Assembly (NCBI GenBank): GCA_945893085.1 | Contig: CAMDEB010000003.1 | Location: 1 to 36,132 of the forward strand | Source: Rhodoplanes serenus | GTDB taxonomy: Bacteria; Pseudomonadota; Alphaproteobacteria; Rhizobiales; Xanthobacteraceae | Reading direction: 5' to 3' | Length of the DNA: 36,132 nt | Notes under the pieces: generated by a model | Told to the model about the DNA's origin: nothing | What the model saw: the letters and a program-made list of their open reading frames with translations, nothing else | Database searches by the model: none | Shown: positions 18,079 to 24,619 of the stretch, one piece after another | Position numbering within the stretch: position 1 is the first letter of the stretch | Layout of the letters: every line of letters starts with the position of its first letter | Translations under genes and position numbers: made by a program

Positions 18079-19179
18079 TCAGAAGTCGGCGTCGCTGGTG
18101 AGCATCCGCCGGCGAAGCGCAAACGCCCAGGGAATGACGCGACGCAGATAATCGACGACGATGCGCTTGCGGTTCTCGGTGATGAACTGCTCGACCGGCG
18201 TGTAGCGGGTGCAGGTCTTGCATACCTCGGGCAGGTTGCCCTTCAGCCATTCGGAGCGATATTGCTTGATCTTGGCGCCCTGCCAGATCTCCTGCAGCGG
18301 CTGCTCGTTGATGTTGCCGATTTTGATCTCGCTTTCGAGATCGACGCAGATGCAGGCGCCGACATTTCCGTCCGCCAGGACGTGAACGCGGCGGTAGAGC
18401 TCGAAGCACGGCGACTTTTTCTTCTCCTCGACCGGCAGGTTATCGGCGAGTTCGCAGCCGGCCGGTAAATCGCCGAGCTCGATGCGGCCCGACCAGGCAT
18501 CATAGCTTTCCAGGAACGAGATGTTCGCCGCGCCGACCAGCGTCTCGAAGCGCTTGTATTCGTCGGTACTCTTCCATTCGCCTTCTTCGGCCGACACGCG
18601 AAGATGCAAGGTGATCAGAATCGGCGAGCCGAGCTCGCGGTTGCGCTTGGCGATCGCCTCGATGTTGGCGAGCACGCGGTCGTACTTGTCCCTGCCGTAG
18701 TAGCGCTTGTAGCCCTCGCGGGTTCCGACATAGGTCGAGATCGCGAGCCTGGTGAGGCCGCAGGTGAGGACGTCGTCTGCCGGGAAACGATTGAGCAGGA
18801 TGGCGTTGGTGTAGAGCATCACCGAGGTGATCGAGGGATGCGAACGGGCGTGGCGGATTTTTTTGATGATGTGCTTGTCGACTAGCGGATCGCCGACCGT
18901 CGGCGTAAAATTGATCGAGCCGCCGCCGTTCTCGACGAACGAGGCAATCGCCTTCTCGTAGACCGGCCACTTCATCACCGTCTTCGGCCGTTCCATATGG
19001 CGGTAGGCGCAGAACGAGCAGTCGGCGTTGCAGATGTTGGTGGTCTCGACGCCGAAGTTGATGAAGCGGTGTTCCATTAGCCGGCGATAGAAGCCGTTCG
19101 GCAGCACGCTGAGCGCGCGCGCGACCATCCGTGTTCGCTGGCTGAACAACGGGGTGTGAACGATTTTCCGGCGACGCAT
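18079..19179 (-). CDS. Radical SAM/SPASM-domain protein
   Basis: The protein has 366 residues. The radical SAM cluster motif CNADCSFC (C50, C54, C57) lies at the start of the barrel. The C-terminal region has further cysteines spaced as in SPASM domains: CFELYRR, CICVD and CKTC near the end, with the typical GNINEQPLQEIW stretch between. It should bind one SAM-cleaving iron-sulfur cluster and at least one auxiliary cluster. No peptide substrate gene is nearby, so modification of a sugar, lipid carrier or protein glycan target is more likely than RiPP maturation, but the substrate is unknown. It is the first gene of the nonulosonic acid run, and 5 bases separate it from the ABC gene. Confidence 0.9.
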   Translation of the reverse strand: MRRRKIVHTPLFSQRTRMVARALSVLPNGFYRRLMEHRFINFGVETTNICNADCSFCAYRHMERPKTVMKWPVYEKAIASFVENGGGSINFTPTVGDPLVDKHIIKKIRHARSHPSITSVMLYTNAILLNRFPADDVLTCGLTRLAISTYVGTREGYKRYYGRDKYDRVLANIEAIAKRNRELGSPILITLHLRVSAEEGEWKSTDEYKRFETLVGAANISFLESYDAWSGRIELGDLPAGCELADNLPVEEKKKSPCFELYRRVHVLADGNVGACICVDLESEIKIGNINEQPLQEIWQGAKIKQYRSEWLKGNLPEVCKTCTRYTPVEQFITENRKRIVVDYLRRVIPWAFALRRRMLTSDADF

Positions 19180-19235
19180 CGAGGGGTCTGATCTGCTCTC
19201 AGGAAGAGGGTGGCGCTTGTGTAAAGCTACCGCAG

Positions 19236-19254
19236 CCCAGGTGAAAACCCAGGT
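19236..19254. repeat. Direct repeat CCCAGGT, 12-base period
   Basis: CCCAGGT occurs at 19236-19242 and again at 19248-19254, separated by GAAAA. The 12-base period is roughly one helical turn, as seen for some activator sites. The match is exact but short. Confidence 0.5.
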
Positions 19255-19269
19255 CGATCAATCAGATCG
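19255..19269. repeat. Short inverted repeat CGATC-aatca-GATCG
   Basis: A perfect 5-base inverted repeat with a 5-base spacer directly follows the CCCAGGT repeat. It may be an operator or chance. There is no T-run, so it is not a rho-independent terminator. Confidence 0.3.
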
Positions 19270-19342
19270 GCGGAACAGTACCATGTTCGCGGCGTGAACG
19301 TAAAGAGCTGGCACAAGCAAAAGGACGGCGCGGTTACCGGCG

Positions 19343-20566
19343 TTATTTCGCGGATTTATCTTGTGAAATAAGCCGTAAATACAGTGCCTCGTAGCGCGAA
19401 ACCACGTCGTCCCAGGAGAACTCCTCCGCCCTTTGCCTCGATTTCCGCGCCAAATCGGCGGCAAGGCCGGGATCGGCCAGCACCCGGGCTACCGTGTCCG
19501 CGAGGGCAGCGGGGTCGCCCGGCGGGACCATCAGGCCATCTCGGCCGTTTCGGATGATGTCGCGGCAGCCAGGCGCATCGGTGGTGACGACCGGCAGTCC
19601 GGCCGCCATGGCTTCGACCAGGACGATGCCGAAGGTCTCGGTGATCGACGGCAGCACGAACAGGTCGGCCGTTTGATAGAGCGCCACGAGCTCGTCGGGG
19701 GGCAGCGCGAGCGGCGTGAGCTTGGAATCCGGGGCGCCGATCTGCTCGATCAGGATCGTCTCGGTCAGGACGCCGAGTTTTTCTGCATGCGCCCGCAGCG
19801 CATTGGTGCCCAGACCTGCAATCACCATGCGGAAGCCAGTCAGCCCTTGCGCTTTCATCACGGCTGTGGCTTCGAGCAATGTGATGAAGCTTTTCTTCGG
19901 GTGGTTGCGACCGACGGCGAGGACGACCTTTTCCTCTGGGCCGATGCCAAGCCGCCGGCGCGTCGCCAGCCGGTCGGTCGGCCGTTGCAGGCGCGCCACG
20001 TCGACGCCGTTCGGCACCATTGCAATCTTGTCTTCGGCGACGCCGATGGCGCGATACTCGGCTGCAACCGTGTCGGTCATCGCCACCAGACGATCCGCCT
20101 GCGGCAGCCATCGGCGGACCAGCGCGTCGATCCGTGGATTGAGGCGCGCGCCATAGCCGATCGCCGGTTCGCGCTGGATGTCCTCGCCGGCGCAGCGCAC
20201 AAGATGGGGAATCGCGCGACGGGTGCGCGCGTAATGCACGAGTGCGACGCCGGTCGGCCAGCCCATCGTGCAATGCCAAACATCGAAGCGATAGCGCCGA
20301 TACATCCACTCGAACCAAGCGTCGAGCACGGCGAAGCCGAGCGGAGGCGCATGCTGTAGCACGCCCCAGATTTTCGGCGGGAAGCCGATGACCTCGTAGG
20401 GCAACGACCAGCCGTGACGGAGCGCAGCACGATGGGGCGCCGTCACCATCACCACCGGCCGGTGACCGCGCTGCTGTAGGCGAAGCGCAATATTATGCAG
20501 GCCGACCTCGACGCCGCCGAGACCGGGCAAGAAGCTCGAAGTCGGAAGGGCGACAGTGAGCGTCAT
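19343..20566 (-). CDS. GT4-family glycosyltransferase
   Basis: Retaining GT-B glycosyltransferase of 407 residues from ATG 20566, which overlaps the stop of the preceding glycosyltransferase gene (ATGA). The N-terminal acceptor domain opens with the loop PGLGGVEVGLHNI (about 14-26). The donor domain has VPNGVDVARL, AVGRNHPKKS and the EX7E motif in ETFGIVLVEAMAAGLPV. This is the normal GT4 layout and length. It would add a sugar from a nucleotide donor to a lipid-linked glycan at the cytoplasmic face of the membrane. Donor and acceptor cannot be read from the sequence. The track ORF starting at 21529 is a fusion with shadow frame. Confidence 0.92.
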   Translation of the reverse strand: MTLTVALPTSSFLPGLGGVEVGLHNIALRLQQRGHRPVVMVTAPHRAALRHGWSLPYEVIGFPPKIWGVLQHAPPLGFAVLDAWFEWMYRRYRFDVWHCTMGWPTGVALVHYARTRRAIPHLVRCAGEDIQREPAIGYGARLNPRIDALVRRWLPQADRLVAMTDTVAAEYRAIGVAEDKIAMVPNGVDVARLQRPTDRLATRRRLGIGPEEKVVLAVGRNHPKKSFITLLEATAVMKAQGLTGFRMVIAGLGTNALRAHAEKLGVLTETILIEQIGAPDSKLTPLALPPDELVALYQTADLFVLPSITETFGIVLVEAMAAGLPVVTTDAPGCRDIIRNGRDGLMVPPGDPAALADTVARVLADPGLAADLARKSRQRAEEFSWDDVVSRYEALYLRLISQDKSAK

Positions 20567-21810
20567 GGCTGCGCCCGCAGTACCGCCACAACGTCGAGCT
20601 CCGCACCGGGCGGCAGGGCCGTAAGCGCCTCCACCAGGCCGATGAATTGCCTGTCGATCCTCTCGGCCGACGCCATTTTCGCAATCGCATGCGCCGCCGC
20701 CGCCGATCGCTCTCGCGGCAGTCGGACGGTGTCCTGGACGGCATCGGCCCAGGCTCCGGCATCGAGCGGGCACAAATATCCACCCCGTGTCGTATCGATC
20801 CATTGCCGGAAGGCGGCCTCGCCGGCATTGGCGACCACCGGAACGCCGCAGGCCAGGCTTTCCAGCATCGGGGTCGCCAGGCCCTCGTCGCGATTCGGCA
20901 GCATGTAGGCATCGGCCAGCTTGATATAGGCGTCCGCTGGAACGAACTCCGGCACGATGAGCACGCGCTGTTCCAGCCCCAATTCTACGGTGCGCCGGCG
21001 AATGGCAGCGACATAGGCATGATCGCGTTCGCGCAACGGGCCGTGCGTCACGACCGGGCCGGCGATGACGAGTTTGAAGCGATCGGGCAGCTTCGCCATG
21101 ACATCGAGCAGGAATATCTGATTCTTCTGCGGCATGAACTTGGCGACCATGGACAACACCAGATCGTCCTTGGCGAACGGCGTATATCGCGCCCGCAGTT
21201 CCGAACGCCGGTCGACGGATGGGAAAAAGCGTTCGCCATCGATCGGATTGGGCCGGCTCCAGACATTTTTCGTGAAGCCTTCCTTGGCGCAGCGCTCGGC
21301 CAGCGCTGTTGAAATGGCAACGATGAGACATTGTTGGTGCAATCGGCGCCGCAGCCAGAAGCCGAGGCGAAGCCCAGGCAGCGTCTGCAGCGGCGAGGCT
21401 TCGGTGGTCACAAGCTCGATGATGAGTGGCTGCCGTCGCGCTGCCGCCCAGGCGATGGCAGCGGCTGTAACCGATGAACTGCCGAATACGTGGATGACGT
21501 CGAAGCTGGACCGTCGCAGCCGGAACCAAAGCCGCGCCGCTTCCGACCAGCTACGAACGGCCTGCAAGATTCTGGCAAGCGGGGCGTTTGCGCCGCGCCA
21601 GTTTGGGAACAGCCGCGACGATACTCGTTCGACCGGAATCCCGTCGTGCACGTAGGAACTGTCGCCCAGGAATTCGGTCGATCCGGCGATGACACGCCAG
21701 GAAATCGAACCGGATTGCAGCGCCAGTCGCCGATAGGTGTTGTGGATGCGCAGGCCGGGGCCGGCATATTCAGGCAGAAACTTGCTGCCGACCAGCAGGA
21801 TTCTCAGCAT
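20563..21810 (-). CDS. GT4-family glycosyltransferase
   Basis: GT-B glycosyltransferase of 415 residues. I start it at ATG 21810 (MLRILLVGSKF), because the 49-residue prefix in the track is not conserved-looking. The acceptor-domain loop is EYAGPGLRIHNT. The donor domain has RPNPIDGERFFP, KFMPQKN and the EX7E motif in EGLATPMLESLACGVPVV. It is translationally coupled by a 4-base overlap to the second GT4 gene, so the two probably act in succession. An 82-base gap separates it from the FkbM gene upstream. The donor sugar is unknown. Confidence 0.92.
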   Translation of the reverse strand: MLRILLVGSKFLPEYAGPGLRIHNTYRRLALQSGSISWRVIAGSTEFLGDSSYVHDGIPVERVSSRLFPNWRGANAPLARILQAVRSWSEAARLWFRLRRSSFDVIHVFGSSSVTAAAIAWAAARRQPLIIELVTTEASPLQTLPGLRLGFWLRRRLHQQCLIVAISTALAERCAKEGFTKNVWSRPNPIDGERFFPSVDRRSELRARYTPFAKDDLVLSMVAKFMPQKNQIFLLDVMAKLPDRFKLVIAGPVVTHGPLRERDHAYVAAIRRRTVELGLEQRVLIVPEFVPADAYIKLADAYMLPNRDEGLATPMLESLACGVPVVANAGEAAFRQWIDTTRGGYLCPLDAGAWADAVQDTVRLPRERSAAAAHAIAKMASAERIDRQFIGLVEALTALPPGAELDVVAVLRAQP

Positions 21811-21892
21811 GCGGCACGCGGCGAGCGAACAATCATGATTCGTCGGCCTGACGCGGGGATGCCGTCGCGATAGGGCCCGGGCGGCACCGGGA

Positions 21893-22840
21893 TCAGGCCC
21901 GCTTTTGCAAAAGGATCGTACGCGCACCGCCAATCTTGCAAATGAAGTCCACGGCATCGTCGTCGCGGATGTTCTCGTAGATCACCCGTTCGACATCATC
22001 CGTCAAAACGCGATCGGTGCCGGCATAGCCGCGCGCCTCCACCAGCGCCGTTCCGCGCTGCGACGACGAAGCCAGATAGCGAACGTGATAGCCGAGCGCG
22101 AACAGATTGCGCAGCGGCTTTTCCATGTCGTGGCTGGCGTCGTAGCGGGACAAATGCGTCTCGAAAATAATCATCGGCGCCAGTTCGCCGCGTTCGATGG
22201 CGCCGATCATGCCGTTGAAGACCTCGACCTCGTGGCCCTCCACGTCCATGCGAATGAGATCGGGCCGGCCGTGTTCCTTCGCCAATTCGGGAACGGTATA
22301 GGTGCGGACCTTTACGGTTTGTCCCGAAAGATGTGTTTTGCCGCTGCCGGTGGCATGGAACGTATTGAGGTTTGATTGATGGGCCAGAAAGAATTCGCGT
22401 TCGCCCGCGCTGTCGGATACCGCGCCGGCGATCACGGGGACGCCGCCATAGCCGTTCAGCGCCAGATTTTTCTTGAGTAGCTCGACATTCGTCGGCGACG
22501 GCTCGACGGCGATCATTCGCCCGGTTGGGCCGATCAGGCCGAGCTCCATCAGCACGTAATAGCCAAGGTTGGCGCCGATATCGAGAACTGCCATCCCGGG
22601 CTTCAGCACTTTCTCGAGAATGATTTTGTGGTCGATCTCGCGGGTGCCAAACAGGATGAGCGAGCGGCTGATACCCTTATCCTCAAGATCGAGCAGCATG
22701 CGGTAGTCATGGATGCGGCGTTCGATGAAACGCCGTCGCAGCACGTGCTTTTGCAGTCCACTGCTCAATGCGTTCACGACCGCCGAGGCAAGTGCGGCGG
22801 GTCCGCGGGTTCGCAGGGTGACCAGCGCGCCGTTCAGCAT
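21893..22840 (-). CDS. FkbM-family methyltransferase
   Basis: The protein has 315 residues, starting with ATG that overlaps the end of the upstream FkbM gene by 7 bases. SAM motif I is VLDIGANLGYYV (about 85-96), followed by AVEPSPTNVE, and the FkbM signature is LIRMDVEGHEVEVFNG. The N-terminal 40 residues are Arg-rich and probably helical. Members methylate hydroxyls of sugars or polyketides. Two tandem FkbM genes next to two GT4 genes suggest O-methylation of the growing glycan, possibly as capping that controls chain length. The exact position is unknown. Confidence 0.88.
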   Translation of the reverse strand: MLNGALVTLRTRGPAALASAVVNALSSGLQKHVLRRRFIERRIHDYRMLLDLEDKGISRSLILFGTREIDHKIILEKVLKPGMAVLDIGANLGYYVLMELGLIGPTGRMIAVEPSPTNVELLKKNLALNGYGGVPVIAGAVSDSAGEREFFLAHQSNLNTFHATGSGKTHLSGQTVKVRTYTVPELAKEHGRPDLIRMDVEGHEVEVFNGMIGAIERGELAPMIIFETHLSRYDASHDMEKPLRNLFALGYHVRYLASSSQRGTALVEARGYAGTDRVLTDDVERVIYENIRDDDAVDFICKIGGARTILLQKRA

Positions 22841-23676
22841 GCCGCGACCCTATCGCGCGGCAGCAGCAGATATTCGTCGAGGCGGAAGGATTGCACCGGC
22901 GAGCCGTCGATTTCCCGGCACAGGTATCCTTGGGCTTCGATCAGGGCGACAAGTGCGTCGGTGCTGCTGCCCAGGAGCTTGAGATGCGCGGGATGGATGC
23001 TCAGGTAGATGCGCGGCCGGCAACGGCGCATCGTTTCAGCGGCGCCCTGCAACACCTGATATTCGGCACCCTCGACATCAATCTTGATGACCTGCGGGCA
23101 GAGGTTGCTGCGTTCGCAGAAGCTGTCGAGCGAAATCTGGCTGTGGCTGGTTTTGGTGAAGCGGCTCCGATCGCCTTTGACTGCAAACCCATTGAGTCCG
23201 CTTGCGCCCGCCTCTTCGAAGAACGGCACCTGATCCTCCTCCGTTCGTCCGACCAGGGTATCGATGACCTCGACATTCCTGATGTCGTTATCGGCGATAT
23301 GGCGCCGCAGGCATTGCAAGTTCCCGCTTGCCGGTTCGAATGTGTACACCCGGCCCCCCGGCGCCACCGCGCGGCTCATCGGCAATGTCACCAGCCCGAT
23401 ATGGCCGCCGACGTCGAACACGCAGTCGGCGCCGCGGCAAGCCTCGATGCATTCCCTGAAGCCGCTATTGTGAGCGCCGCCCCAGTTTTCGAAATTGCTG
23501 AACGCAAATTCCGGCTGCAGCAGGAACGGCCCGTAGGGGCCGATGCGCTGGGAACTCGGCCGGCTCAGCCCCGCCTGGCAAGCCATCCGATAGGCACGAC
23601 CAAGCAGCAGCCATACGGGACCGAGCGCCTTCATGGGACCGTGACGCAATCGCCGCAGGATCGCAACAGCGCTCAT
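22834..23676 (-). CDS. FkbM-family methyltransferase
   Basis: The protein has 280 residues from ATG 23676, which overlaps the regulator gene stop (ATGA); the longer track ORF is out of frame with that gene. SAM motif I is VFDVGGHIGLVTLP (about 88-101), with TFEPASGN after it and KIDVEGAEYQVLQG as the family signature. It is clearly a paralogue of the downstream gene but diverged, so the two may methylate different positions. Coupling to the regulator means that regulator and modification enzymes are made together. Confidence 0.87.
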   Translation of the reverse strand: MSAVAILRRLRHGPMKALGPVWLLLGRAYRMACQAGLSRPSSQRIGPYGPFLLQPEFAFSNFENWGGAHNSGFRECIEACRGADCVFDVGGHIGLVTLPMSRAVAPGGRVYTFEPASGNLQCLRRHIADNDIRNVEVIDTLVGRTEEDQVPFFEEAGASGLNGFAVKGDRSRFTKTSHSQISLDSFCERSNLCPQVIKIDVEGAEYQVLQGAAETMRRCRPRIYLSIHPAHLKLLGSSTDALVALIEAQGYLCREIDGSPVQSFRLDEYLLLPRDRVAAC

Positions 23677-24338
23677 GGCCGGCGCTGCTCGGCATGCTCC
23701 GGATCCTCCGCGGTTGCGCGGGGGAAGCGGGACACGCGCAGCATCCTCGGTGTCAGTATGCGGTCGCCCCCGATTTCCGCGGCAAGCCGATCGTAGGCGG
23801 CCTGCGGATTCTTCAACACTGTGAGCATCACCGCATCCCTCGGCGGCAATTGATCGAGGCTTGTTACGGCCCGCAGATTGCCCAGCGAGCCGCCATGTGG
23901 ATCCGCGATGCCGACCACCTCGATGCCGTATTCGGACGAGCAAAGCTGCGCCACCTCCGCGAGTTCGCTCAGCCCGTACAATGCAATGCGCGTCCAGCCG
24001 CGCTGCTTGCAATCGTCCAGCGCCGTCTCGCATTGCTTGCGCGCCACCCGAAAGAAGCTGAAGGACGCTTGCAGGTATTCTCCGGTCAGTCGGCTCTTCT
24101 CGATGAAGCCGTCAGCGGTCAGGTAGTAGGCATAGCGGCGCGGCGGCACCGACTTGATCTTGATCAGGCCCTTGCGGATGCAGCGCTTGAGATAAGCGTT
24201 GGTCAGGCCCAGCGCGATGCCGAGCTCGCTCGCGAGCGACCGCTGGGTGATGAGATGGTTCTGCTCCACCGAGGTGAGGACGGCGAGCACGATCTCCGAG
24301 CCGTCTTTGCCCCCCGGCAGTTTCTCCTCGGCGTCCAT
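23673..24338 (-). CDS. MarR-type EPS-associated winged-helix regulator with extra C-terminal domain
   Basis: The protein has 221 residues. Residues 15-75 form a winged helix: ITQRSLASELGIALGLTNAYLKRCIRKGLIKI is the helix-turn-helix plus wing start, followed by RRYAYYLTADGF, as in the MarR family EPS-associated regulators. These are normally about 110 residues. Here a second domain of about 100 residues follows, with RIALYGLSELAEVAQL and VVGIADPHGG, resembling a Rossmann-like nucleotide- or sugar-nucleotide-binding fold. It could sense a pathway intermediate, by inference. The gene opens the minus-strand run and its promoter carries the palindrome GCCAAATTTGGC near the expected transcription start, which suggests autoregulation. 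Confidence 0.85.
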   Translation of the reverse strand: MDAEEKLPGGKDGSEIVLAVLTSVEQNHLITQRSLASELGIALGLTNAYLKRCIRKGLIKIKSVPPRRYAYYLTADGFIEKSRLTGEYLQASFSFFRVARKQCETALDDCKQRGWTRIALYGLSELAEVAQLCSSEYGIEVVGIADPHGGSLGNLRAVTSLDQLPPRDAVMLTVLKNPQAAYDRLAAEIGGDRILTPRMLRVSRFPRATAEDPEHAEQRRP

Positions 24339-24359
24339 TGGGTCCCGTCGATCTGGCTG

Positions 24360-24371
24360 GCCAAATTTGGC
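24360..24371. promoter_or_regulatory. Perfect palindrome GCCAAATTTGGC, candidate operator
   Basis: This 12-base perfect palindrome lies at and just after the predicted transcription start of the regulator gene, a typical place for an autorepressor site. A related sequence, GCCGAATTTGCTAATATGC, occurs at 35533-35551 in the other divergent gap. Confidence 0.5.
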
Positions 24372-24377
24372 AAATAT

Positions 24378-24405
24378 GCTATACGGTTCACTGTATGAAC
24401 GTCAA
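24378..24405 (-). promoter_or_regulatory. Predicted promoter of the regulator gene
   Basis: On the minus strand, TTGACG (24405-24400) is followed after 16 bases by TATAGC (24383-24378). This fits a sigma-70 type promoter with a start near 24371 and a leader of about 33 bases. The inverted pair ATACGG/CTGTAT (24381-24396) lies inside the spacer. Confidence 0.45.
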
Positions 24406-24489
24406 TCGGAAGCTAAATGCAAGCCCTTAATATCGCTAATGGTTTTTCGCGAAAGGGCGTTGCGGCCTGCCGCTCCCTGGGAATTTTCA

Positions 24490-24498
24490 TGCTATACA
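24490..24498 (+). promoter_or_regulatory. Extended -10 element TGCTATACA facing the plus-strand operon
   Basis: TGCTATACA matches the extended -10 form TGnTATAnn and lacks a good -35, which extended elements can do without. A near copy, TGCTATACG, lies at 24377-24385. Transcription from about 24505 would leave a leader of about 115 bases before ATG 24620. Confidence 0.35.
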
Positions 24499-24619
24499 GC
24501 CGGCGGACCGCAAACCTTCCCTTGATCATTCCGATGACGGCGACGTCATGGCAGGAGCGGGCTTTCGAAGCGCCACTCGTGCGCTTCCCAGGCCCGATGG
24601 CGAGCATCGCAAGCCAAAC

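Larger units (their letters stand above)
19180..19342. promoter_or_regulatory. Intergenic gap upstream of the radical SAM gene
   Basis: These 163 bases lie between the GT4 gene stop and the radical SAM start and are the largest gap within the minus-strand run. A separate promoter for the nonulosonic acid genes could be here, but I see no convincing -35/-10 pair and no terminator with a T-run. The gap holds a CCCAGGT direct repeat and a short CGATC/GATCG inverted repeat, listed separately. Confidence 0.4.
24339..24619. promoter_or_regulatory. Divergent intergenic region between regulator and DegT-GT2 genes
   Basis: These 281 bases are AT-richer than their surroundings and hold no credible gene. 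The small ORFs at 24413-24607 and 24417-24623 lack ribosome binding sites and recognisable content. The region carries the regulator promoter, a 12-base palindrome, three copies of ATAC(A/G)G in both orientations, and an extended -10 element facing the plus-strand genes. It is the main control point of the cluster. Confidence 0.6.

Noticed and set aside
19336-19372. TTATTTC...GAAATAA hairpin at the end of the GT4 gene as a terminator
   Set aside because: The stem lies mostly inside the coding end, is AT-only with a long loop, and has no T-run after it in the transcribed direction.
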